From positions 1 to 8,067 of the forward strand of contig JAFYGD010000245.1 of the NCBI GenBank assembly GCA_017543415.1: 8,067 nucleotides of DNA, in the 5' to 3' direction. The notes below the pieces were generated by a model. That model was not told the DNA's origin, did no database searches, and saw only the letters and a list, made by a program, of their open reading frames with translations. Source of the stretch: Eubacterium sp. Its GTDB lineage: Bacteria; Bacillota; Clostridia; Oscillospirales; Acutalibacteraceae. Of this stretch, positions 1 to 5,704 are shown one piece after another (the first letter of the stretch is position 1; the number at the start of each line of letters is the position of its first letter). A program made the position numbers and the translations under genes.

Positions 1-1
1 A

Positions 2-571
2 AAAATACTTATTGAACCGTATGAAGGGGAAACCGTTAAGCTTACCGAAACGGGCGCTCAGAGCGAGGAAATGAAAATGCGCTATATTGTTGCCAACGGA
101 AAGCTCAGCGTTAAATACTGCAAATCCGGATTTAATCTTGATATTGACAGCGCTAAAACCCTTACTGTAAATGTTCCCTACGGTATTGTATTTAAAACGG
201 TTAATATTGATTGCGTCGGTGCAGATGTTACGGTTAAAGATATAAAAACGAGCGTCTTTGATGTTGACACCGTATCGGGAAATATAGCCTTCAGCGGTGA
301 AGCTGAAAAAATTGAGATGAATACCGTGAGCAGCAATTCCGAAATTTACGTTAAAACGCTTAAAAAATATGAAGTTGATACGGTAAGCGGTAAAAACGTT
401 CTTTATCTCCCCTCCGATATTTCGGGATTTAAAGTCAGCTTTGATTCCGTTTCGGGTAATTTTGAGAACAGATTTGCCGAGGGCAGCCCGAAAACTTACG
501 GCGACGGTTCGGTTGAAATTGATTGCGACACAATGAGCGGAAGCCTGATAATTGAAGGCTTTTCCGAATAA
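2..571 (+). CDS. DUF4097-like repeat protein, 5' end outside window
   Basis: The reading frame is open from base 2, so the ATG at 71 is probably an internal methionine and the gene starts upstream of the window; 189 codons are visible. No catalytic motif is seen. The product carries a recurring motif of the form D/N-T/S-V/M-S-G/S at visible residues 89-93 (DTVSG), 107-111 (NTVSS), 126-130 (DTVSG), 148-152 (DSVSG) and 176-180 (DTMSG), separated by alternating hydrophobic residues. This is typical of the DUF4097 (putative adhesin) family, whose members are predicted to fold as a right-handed beta-solenoid, each repeat being one rung. In Firmicutes such proteins often sit behind PadR-type regulator and DUF1700 membrane-protein genes and are linked to the envelope; that upstream context is not visible here. 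The gene ends in TAA just before a strong terminator, so it closes its transcription unit. Molecular function is unknown. Family assignment is fairly secure. Confidence 0.8.
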   Translation, partial: KILIEPYEGETVKLTETGAQSEEMKMRYIVANGKLSVKYCKSGFNLDIDSAKTLTVNVPYGIVFKTVNIDCVGADVTVKDIKTSVFDVDTVSGNIAFSGEAEKIEMNTVSSNSEIYVKTLKKYEVDTVSGKNVLYLPSDISGFKVSFDSVSGNFENRFAEGSPKTYGDGSVEIDCDTMSGSLIIEGFSE

Positions 572-577
572 AAAGCC

Positions 578-605
578 AAAAGCGCAACCAAAAGTTGCGC
601 TTTTT
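578..605 (+). terminator. Rho-independent terminator after the DUF4097-like gene
   Basis: An 11-base perfect stem (AAAAGCGCAAC at 578-588 with GTTGCGCTTTT at 594-604) encloses a 5-base loop (CAAAA) and runs into a T tract at 601-605. It lies 6 bases after the TAA of the upstream gene, so it most likely ends that transcript and insulates the downstream regulator gene. Confidence 0.9.
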
Positions 606-619
606 CAAACTAAAATGTA

Positions 620-648
620 TTGCCGAAACCGGGCGTTTCTGTTACAAT
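620..648 (+). promoter_or_regulatory. Sigma-A type promoter of the HTH regulator gene
   Basis: TTGCCG at 620-625 serves as -35 (4 of 6 to consensus). It is followed by a 17-base spacer and TACAAT at 643-648 as -10 (5 of 6), with the extended -10 TG at 640-641. Transcription would begin near 655, leaving a leader of about 20 bases before the ATG at 677. It sits directly after the upstream terminator, as expected for an independent unit. This is a sequence match only; no operator was identified. Confidence 0.7.
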
Positions 649-661
649 GAGGTTGAAATCT

Positions 662-670
662 GAGGGAGGT
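662..670 (+). promoter_or_regulatory. Ribosome binding site fixing the start of the HTH regulator
   Basis: GAGGGAGGT at 662-670 lies 6 bases before the ATG at 677, a strong Shine-Dalgarno match at good spacing. It favours ATG 677 over the in-frame TTG at 620, which is part of the predicted -35 element. Confidence 0.85.
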
Positions 671-676
671 ATCACT

Positions 677-1270
677 ATGGATATTGAAACAGCTTCAAGA
701 CTTCTTGAATACAGAAAAAAGAACGGCTATTCCCAGGAGGAACTTGCTGAAAAAATAGGCGTTTCGCGCCAGGCAATCTCAAAATGGGAGCGCAGCGAAA
801 GCAGCCCCGATACGGATAATCTTATTGCTCTTTCAAAGCTTTATAACGTATCTATTGACGAGCTGTTAAACGGCAAAACGGAAACCGAGCCCGCTCCTGC
901 GCCGCAGAAAACCGAGCCTGAAAGCTTTAAATATGAAGCAACGTTTGAAGTAGGAGAAAAAAGCGAAAGCCACACCGCAAGGAACGCAGTAATATCACTT
1001 ATAGGGTTAATTGCTTTTCTTCTTACAGGGTTTCTTTTTAAATGGTGGGCGTTCGGCTGGACCTTCCTTTTATTCGCTTTCTGCATCATTTCTTTAATTG
1101 AAGCGATTGAAAGGAAAAAGCCTTCGCATTTTGCATATCCCATATTTGCGGCTGCGGTTTACTGCCTTATCGGTATCGCTTTTCATATCTGGAACTCGAC
1201 CTGGGTTTTATTTGTAACCATTCCGCTGTTCTATTTAATCTGCGATTTGTTCAAAAAGAAAAAGGATTGA
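677..1270 (+). CDS. Xre-family HTH regulator with C-terminal four-helix membrane domain
   Basis: Predicted 197-residue membrane-anchored transcriptional regulator. Residues about 7-62 form an HTH_3/Xre domain: LLEYRKKNGYSQEELAEKIG contains helices 1-2, and VSRQAISKWERSESSPD is the classic recognition helix and following turn. A Pro/Glu/Lys-rich linker spans about 67-100. Four hydrophobic segments follow, at about 103-122, 124-145, 152-171 and 174-193, ending in a lysine cluster (KKKKD). This soluble HTH plus membrane-tail layout is common in Clostridia and suggests DNA binding near the membrane, perhaps responding to an envelope or membrane signal; the signal and target genes are unknown. The start at 677 is supported by a strong ribosome binding site and the promoter placement. 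It is monocistronic: a terminator precedes it, and its TGA lies inside the terminator hairpin shared with recG. Confidence 0.85.
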   Translation: MDIETASRLLEYRKKNGYSQEELAEKIGVSRQAISKWERSESSPDTDNLIALSKLYNVSIDELLNGKTETEPAPAPQKTEPESFKYEATFEVGEKSESHTARNAVISLIGLIAFLLTGFLFKWWAFGWTFLLFAFCIISLIEAIERKKPSHFAYPIFAAAVYCLIGIAFHIWNSTWVLFVTIPLFYLICDLFKKKKD

Positions 1271-1289
1271 GGTTTCTCAATCCTTTTTT
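1259..1289. terminator. Bidirectional terminator between the HTH regulator gene and recG
   Basis: The stem AAAGGATTGAG (1261-1271) pairs with CTCAATCCTTT (1276-1286) around a GTTT loop. On the plus strand it runs into T1284-T1289; on the minus strand the flanking A-rich run 1253-1263 gives a T-rich tail. It can therefore stop transcription from both convergent genes. The TGA of the regulator (1268-1270) lies in the left arm, and the TAA of recG (1288-1290, minus) overlaps the T tract. Confidence 0.88.
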
Positions 1290-3306
1290 AATGCATTGCT
1301 TTTCTGAACATATCGTTGATTTCCTTAACAAGCAGGGGATATTTATCAAGCCGCGGGTCCTCGCCGAGCATTTTCTTTGCGCAGTCCTGACAGCGCATAA
1401 GCGTATCCATATCCTCAAGCATATCCGCAATCTGCAGGTTGGGCAGACCGTGCTGCCTTTTGCCGAAAAAGTCGCCGGGGCCTCTTGTTTTAAGGTCGTA
1501 ATCCGCAAGTTTAAAGCCGTCAGCGGTGTTCCTTACAACCTGAAGGCGCTCTGACGTGCTTTCGCTTTTGTTATCGGAAACAAGTACGCAGTAGCTTTTT
1601 TCGGCGCCTCTGCCTACTCTGCCCCTTAACTGGTGGAGCTGCGAAAGACCGAAGCGGTCAGCGTTTTCAATAAGCATAATGGTTGCGTTGGGAACGTCAA
1701 CGCCAACCTCAACAACCGTTGTTGCAACGAGTATCTGAACGTCTCCGCGTGCAAAGGCGCTCATAACATTGTCTTTTTCCTTTGCCTTCATTTTGCCGTG
1801 CAGCAAACCGAGGCTGTAGCCTTTGAACGCCGTTTCCGAAAGCTTTTCGGCATATTCCTTTGCTGAAAGCAGCTCCGTTTCGCCCTCCTCAACAAGCGGG
1901 CAAACAATATACGCCTGGTGCCCCTCGTCAACCGTCTTTTTTATGAAATTATATATTCTTTCATGATATGAGGAATCAACCAAATCCGTTCTTATCGGCT
2001 TTCTTCCGGCGGGCATTTCGTCCAGAACGGAAATGTCAAGGTCGCCGTAAATTATCAGCCCGAGCGTTCGGGGAATAGGCGTTGCGCTCATAACAAGCAG
2101 GTGCGGATTTTCCGCCTTCATTGCAAGGCTCGCCCTCTGCTCAACGCCGAAACGGTGCTGCTCGTCGGTTACAACAAGCGCAAGGTTTTTAAATTCAACA
2201 TCGTTTTGTATCAGCGCGTGGGTGCCTATTGCAATGTCAATTTCGCCGTCCATAAGCGCTGTTTTTATTTCCTTTTTCTCTTTTGCTTTCGTTGAGCCTG
2301 TAAGAAGGGCGGTTCTTATTCCCGTTCCCTCAAGCATTTTTGAAAAGGTTTCAAAATGCTGCGTTGCAAGTATTTCGGTCGGCGCCATTATGGCTGCCTG
2401 ATAGCCGTTTTTAACCGCGTTAAACATAACCGCCGCCGCAACGGCGGTTTTACCGGAGCCAACGTCGCCCTGAATAAGCCTGTTCATAACGCTTTGGCTC
2501 ATCATATCTTCGGTGCATTCCTTAACCGCCCTTAACTGCGCTCCCGTTAATGTGTAGGGAAGAAGCTTAAGAAACTCGTCTGTAAAGTCGGTTTTCAGCT
2601 TCAGCTTGTTGTCAATTGTTTTTTTATCCTTCAGCTTTAAAAGGCCGAGCTGAAGGGTTAAAAGCTCTTCAAAAATAAGGCGCTTTCTTGCAATTTCAAT
2701 GTTCTTTTCCGAGCTCGGAAAATGGATTTGCCTTATTGCAAAATCAAGCGAACACAGGTCGTATTTTGCCCTGAGCTCGTCGTCAAGCGTTTCCTCAAAA
2801 TAATCGAATTTTTCAAAAGCCGCCTTAACAACCTTGGCTATCGCCTTTGAATTAAGGCTTTCGGTTGCGCGGTAAATCGGGTGAATACCGACCGAAGCTT
2901 CGCTTTTTTCAATCTGCGGCGAGCTCATTGAAGCGTTGGTAAAGCTTTTTTCAATTTTGCCGTAAAGGATGTAATCGTCAAAGGTGCGCAGAGCCTTTGC
3001 AAGATATTTGTTGTTGAAAATTGTTACGTGGATTACGTTTTCACCGTCCGTAAAGTTGCACTTATAAAGCGTTAAGCCCTTGCGGATTAACGCTTCTTTA
3101 ACGGGGGTAATCATTGTTGCTTTAACTGTTACCGTTTCCCCGTCAACGCATTCGTTTACGGTTTTGGTTTTGCTCCAGTCCTGATACCTTCGGGGGTAAA
3201 AGCGCAAAAGGTCGCTTACCGTGTATATTCCGAGCCTGTTAAAAAGCAGGGCTCTTTTTTCACCTACGCCCTTAATGAACTGAATGCTGTAATCGTCGGT
3301 TTTCAT
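1288..3306 (-). CDS. recG: ATP-dependent DNA helicase RecG
   Basis: RecG is a superfamily 2 double-stranded DNA translocase that remodels stalled replication forks and branches Holliday junctions during recombination and repair in the cytoplasm. The 672 residues match the usual length of about 680-690. Residues about 7-50 hold the N-terminal helical segment with an IKGVGEKRA helix-hairpin-helix-like motif, about 55-140 the OB-fold wedge domain that splits branched DNA, and about 245-575 the two RecA-like lobes. Visible motifs are Walker A GDVGSGKT (280-287), APTEILA (308-314), the DEQH box (381-384), SAT (407-409), VVEVGVDVPN (531-540) and motif VI QLRGRVGRG (559-567). The translocation (TRG) motif RGPGDFFGKRQ follows at 608-618. 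All key residues are present and the gene looks intact. The ATG overlaps the TGA of the upstream lipoprotein gene by one base. The nearest SD-like sequence (GAGGA, complement of 3322-3326) is 15 bases away, so translation probably relies on reinitiation. It is last in the operon. Confidence 0.97.
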   Translation of the reverse strand: MKTDDYSIQFIKGVGEKRALLFNRLGIYTVSDLLRFYPRRYQDWSKTKTVNECVDGETVTVKATMITPVKEALIRKGLTLYKCNFTDGENVIHVTIFNNKYLAKALRTFDDYILYGKIEKSFTNASMSSPQIEKSEASVGIHPIYRATESLNSKAIAKVVKAAFEKFDYFEETLDDELRAKYDLCSLDFAIRQIHFPSSEKNIEIARKRLIFEELLTLQLGLLKLKDKKTIDNKLKLKTDFTDEFLKLLPYTLTGAQLRAVKECTEDMMSQSVMNRLIQGDVGSGKTAVAAAVMFNAVKNGYQAAIMAPTEILATQHFETFSKMLEGTGIRTALLTGSTKAKEKKEIKTALMDGEIDIAIGTHALIQNDVEFKNLALVVTDEQHRFGVEQRASLAMKAENPHLLVMSATPIPRTLGLIIYGDLDISVLDEMPAGRKPIRTDLVDSSYHERIYNFIKKTVDEGHQAYIVCPLVEEGETELLSAKEYAEKLSETAFKGYSLGLLHGKMKAKEKDNVMSAFARGDVQILVATTVVEVGVDVPNATIMLIENADRFGLSQLHQLRGRVGRGAEKSYCVLVSDNKSESTSERLQVVRNTADGFKLADYDLKTRGPGDFFGKRQHGLPNLQIADMLEDMDTLMRCQDCAKKMLGEDPRLDKYPLLVKEINDMFRKAMH

Positions 3307-4814
3307 CAGTTAAAATACCAGTCCTCAATGTTTGAAAAGTAATTGTCCGTATAGCCCTGCATATCGCCGTGAAGGGAATATGAATAGCAAATCATTCCCT
3401 GGCGGTAAAGAAGGGGAATAAAGGGCAGCTCCTGTGAAAAATCAAGAACGAATCTGCCTATTTCATTATCGCCCTTAAGATAGCCCCTGTAAGCCTTTGC
3501 GCTTTTGCCGTCAAGGTCAATTCCCGCGCTTGTTGAGCCTCCGCCCGTGAAAAAGCTGTTAAGGCTCATATCTGCGGTAAGCCTTGTTTCACCGACGTAA
3601 AGCGAAAAGTTTTTGTGTTTTACAGCCGAAGCATACGCGGAGGGCTTTTCCCTGTTTATTGTAACCTTAAAGCCGACTGCTTCAAGCTGCTGCTTTAAAA
3701 GCAGCGCGGCGTCTGCCTTGCCTTCGGTGGTGCTTGTAAGTATGTCAAGCTTTAAGTCCTTTTTGTCAATTCCGCTTTGCTCTATTGCCTGTCTTGCGGC
3801 GTCTGCGTCTGCATTTGATGTAAAAATAGCCGTGTTTTTACCGAGTGCGCAGGCGGGGTTGAAAACGGAAAGCGCCGCTTTTGCATAGCCCCTGTAAGCG
3901 CTTTTTACAAGCGTTTCCCTGTCAAGCGCAAGGGAAATTGCGCGGCGGATGCTTTCGTTTGCGGTAATGCCGCTGCCCGAATTAATGCCGAGGTAAACAA
4001 GGTTATTGAGGTTTACGGGCTTCTTCTGGCACTGCATTTTGTTTTTGCTTCCGCTTGACAAATCCCTGAAGGTGAAGCTGATATTGCCTATATTAACGGC
4101 GTTTTCAATGCTTTCTTCCGCCGTGATGTTAACAAGAATTATCTTAACGAAATGGGGGATGAATTCATCGTGGTATTTTGTATTTTTTTCAAGGTAAACA
4201 AGGCCGTCGCCCTCGTTGAACTTATAGCGTCCGCTGCCGATTGGATAGCCTTTTTTGTCGGGCGCCATTTTTGCAACGGCAAAGGTTAAAAGCTTGTGAG
4301 CCTCGGGGTTCGGAGAGTTAAGCTTAAACTTAACGGCATACTTTCCCTCCTCGCTTGCCGAGGAAAAGGCGGAAAGCGTGTTTTTCCAGTGCGGAGAATC
4401 CTTTGCCTGATTAAATGAGTAAACTATATTGTCGCTCCTCATTTTATTGCCGTTTGAAAATCTTATGTCCTGCCTTATATTTACAAGGAGTGTTTCGCTG
4501 TCGGTGTATTCATAGCTTTCTGCAAGCTGAAGCTGAGCCTCGTAGCTTTCGTCAAGAGCAAAAAGGCTTTCAAAAACAAGGTTCTGAACAACCTGATTGT
4601 TGAGCGTTTCCGATTTAAAAGGGTTAAGACTGTCGGATTTTGAATAGCTGAGCTTAAAACTTGAAACATCAATTCCCGGCTTAACCGTTGTGGTTTCACT
4701 TACTGGAGCCGCCGTAGTTACAACCGCCCCGGGCTCGGTTTTCGCCTTGCAGGAGGTAAGCACAAGCGTTATCAGTACAGCCGCAAGAATTACGGCAAGT
4801 GGTTTTTTCATCAT
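3306..4814 (-). CDS. Family 5 extracellular solute-binding lipoprotein (peptide-type ABC transporter)
   Basis: Predicted 502-residue lipoprotein that captures a solute, typically an oligopeptide, outside the membrane for an ABC importer (DppA/OppA/AppA superfamily, SBP_bac_5). The N terminus is a lipoprotein signal: KK at 3-4, a hydrophobic stretch 5-18, and lipobox LTSC at 19-22, with Cys22 as the lipidation site. A Thr/Val-rich linker to about residue 46 follows. The family pattern is seen in SLNPF (62-66), the IRFSNGNKMRSDNIVYSF region (about 117-134), GSGRYKF (193-199) and the later stretch NESIRRAISLALDRETLV. Fold and export are well supported; the ligand is not predictable. No permease or ATPase gene is present, so it is an orphan here: it may serve a transporter encoded elsewhere or act as a sensor or cell-wall peptide receptor. 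Its ATG overlaps the TGA of the ymdB-like gene (4-base ATGA overlap), with SD GAGAGG 8 bases upstream, and its TGA overlaps the recG start. Confidence 0.88.
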   Translation of the reverse strand: MMKKPLAVILAAVLITLVLTSCKAKTEPGAVVTTAAPVSETTTVKPGIDVSSFKLSYSKSDSLNPFKSETLNNQVVQNLVFESLFALDESYEAQLQLAESYEYTDSETLLVNIRQDIRFSNGNKMRSDNIVYSFNQAKDSPHWKNTLSAFSSASEEGKYAVKFKLNSPNPEAHKLLTFAVAKMAPDKKGYPIGSGRYKFNEGDGLVYLEKNTKYHDEFIPHFVKIILVNITAEESIENAVNIGNISFTFRDLSSGSKNKMQCQKKPVNLNNLVYLGINSGSGITANESIRRAISLALDRETLVKSAYRGYAKAALSVFNPACALGKNTAIFTSNADADAARQAIEQSGIDKKDLKLDILTSTTEGKADAALLLKQQLEAVGFKVTINREKPSAYASAVKHKNFSLYVGETRLTADMSLNSFFTGGGSTSAGIDLDGKSAKAYRGYLKGDNEIGRFVLDFSQELPFIPLLYRQGMICYSYSLHGDMQGYTDNYFSNIEDWYFN

Positions 4815-5584
4815 TTTCTGAACCTCTCAATATGAACGGTTTTTCCTGTTTTGGTATCAATTTCAAAGCAGCAGCCCTCAAGCACGCAGGGGCCGTCAGG
4901 ATTGCTGAAGCGAACGGGAAGGTTGGTCCTCATTTTTTCAATCGCCTTTTCGGGCGTAACGCCTAAAACCGAATAATATGGACCGGTCATTCCGAGGTCC
5001 GTAATATAGCCCGTACCGTTGGGGAGTATCTGCTCGTCAGAGGTCTGAACGTGCGTGTGAGTTCCGAAAAGAGCGGAAATTTTACCGTCAAGGAAAAAGC
5101 CCATTGCGCGTTTTTCACTGCTTGCTTCAGCGTGGAAATCAATAATTATTACGTTTACTCCCTGCGCCTTTGCGTTTTCAACCTCGCGCTCAGCTGCGTC
5201 AAACGGGTTTTCAATGCCATCAAGGTAAACGGTGCCCTGAAGGTTGATAACGGCAACCCTGTAAGCGCCCTTGTCAAGAATAACACAGCCTTTTCCCGGA
5301 GCGCTTTTGTGGTAATTTGCAGGGCGGATAATAAATTCGTTTTCGTCAAGAAAGTCGTAAATCTCCCTGCGTTTTAAAGCGTGGTTGCCGAGCGTTATTA
5401 CGTCAGCGCCCGAATCAAAAATAAAGCGCGCGCTTTGAGGAAGAATGCCGTTGCCGATTGCAGAATTTTCACCGTTGACAATAACAAGGTCAGCGCCGTA
5501 TTCATTTTTTAAAGCGAAAAGCTTTTCCCTTAAATAATCGCAGCCCTGCTGTGAAACAACATCGCCTATTGCCAAAATTTTCAT
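4811..5584 (-). CDS. ymdB: YmdB-family metallophosphoesterase (TIGR00282)
   Basis: Homologue of Bacillus subtilis YmdB, a cytoplasmic di-metal phosphodiesterase reported to hydrolyse 2',3'-cyclic nucleotides and to affect biofilm versus motility decisions. The 257 residues match the usual length of about 260. Probable metal ligands are all present: D8 (IGDVV), E39-N40 (VNGEN), N67-H68 (LGNH), H151 (IDFHAEA) and H176/H178 (GTHTHVQT). Other family signatures are RPAN (87-90), PGKG (96-99), VINLQG (112-117), YITDLGMTGPY (193-203) and NLPVRF (221-226). One difference is that the usual Trp-Asp after GNH is replaced: the protein reads GNHALKRREI. First gene of a likely three-gene operon with a predicted promoter upstream; the ribosome binding site is weak (GAAAGAG-like). 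In many Firmicutes ymdB follows the RNase Y gene, which is not seen here. The family call is secure; the physiological substrate is inferred from homologues. Confidence 0.94.
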   Translation of the reverse strand: MKILAIGDVVSQQGCDYLREKLFALKNEYGADLVIVNGENSAIGNGILPQSARFIFDSGADVITLGNHALKRREIYDFLDENEFIIRPANYHKSAPGKGCVILDKGAYRVAVINLQGTVYLDGIENPFDAAEREVENAKAQGVNVIIIDFHAEASSEKRAMGFFLDGKISALFGTHTHVQTSDEQILPNGTGYITDLGMTGPYYSVLGVTPEKAIEKMRTNLPVRFSNPDGPCVLEGCCFEIDTKTGKTVHIERFRK

Positions 5585-5599
5585 ATTCTTACTCTTTCT

Positions 5600-5623
5600 A
5601 TGGGTACAACCCGTTAATGGGTA
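5600..5623. repeat. Direct repeat ATGGGTA in the divergent intergenic region
   Basis: ATGGGTA occurs at 5600-5606 and 5617-5623, a start-to-start distance of 17 bases. The copies lie between the ymdB promoter -10 and its start codon, one on each side of the likely transcription start. This placement would suit a repressor operator, but a pair of 7-mers in a short region can be chance. The segment GGGTACAACCC (5602-5612) is also a small inverted repeat. Confidence 0.3.
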
Positions 5624-5624
5624 T

Positions 5625-5653
5625 ATTATAACTTAAAGTATTTACAAAAACAA
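5625..5653 (-). promoter_or_regulatory. Predicted promoter of the ymdB-SBP-recG operon
   Basis: Read on the minus strand, TTGTTT (complement of 5648-5653) is followed by 17 bases and a perfect TATAAT (complement of 5625-5630). The -35 is weak (3 of 6), but the -10 and spacing are ideal. Transcription would begin near 5618, about 34 bases before the ATG. Operon membership of the three genes follows from their overlapping ends. Confidence 0.65.
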
Positions 5654-5669
5654 CCTGTTATGTTAATAT
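5641..5669 (+). promoter_or_regulatory. Predicted promoter of the GT2 glycosyltransferase gene
   Basis: TTTACA at 5641-5646 (5 of 6 to the -35 consensus), a 17-base spacer and TAATAT at 5664-5669 (4 of 6), with the extended -10 TG at 5661-5662. Transcription would begin near 5676, 29 bases before the ATG at 5705. Its -35 lies one base away from the -35 of the opposing ymdB promoter, so the two polymerase sites overlap. A second weaker -10 (TAAAAT, 5679-5684) is also present. Confidence 0.6.
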
Positions 5670-5704
5670 TGAACTGAATAAAATCATTTGTCGGAGCGTT
5701 ATTT

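Noticed and set aside
620..676. Extended N terminus of the HTH regulator from TTG 620
   Set aside because: TTG 620 is part of the predicted -35 hexamer, the added 19 residues do not resemble Xre proteins, and ATG 677 has a strong ribosome binding site.
841..1143. Minus-strand open frame opposite the HTH regulator
   Set aside because: It is the shadow of a well-supported gene, with no recognisable domain or convincing ribosome binding site.
1633..2295. Plus-strand open frames (1633-1866, 2101-2295) opposite recG
   Set aside because: They lie entirely within the helicase domain of recG and show no domain or start signal of their own.
5051..5377. Plus-strand open frame of 108 codons opposite ymdB
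   Set aside because: It is antisense to conserved YmdB motifs; its length follows from the codon bias of the real gene.
5602..5612. Small hairpin GGGTACAACCC upstream of ymdB as a possible leader attenuator or riboswitch
   Set aside because: The stem is only 4 base pairs with a 3-base loop and no U tract; too weak for a structured RNA call.
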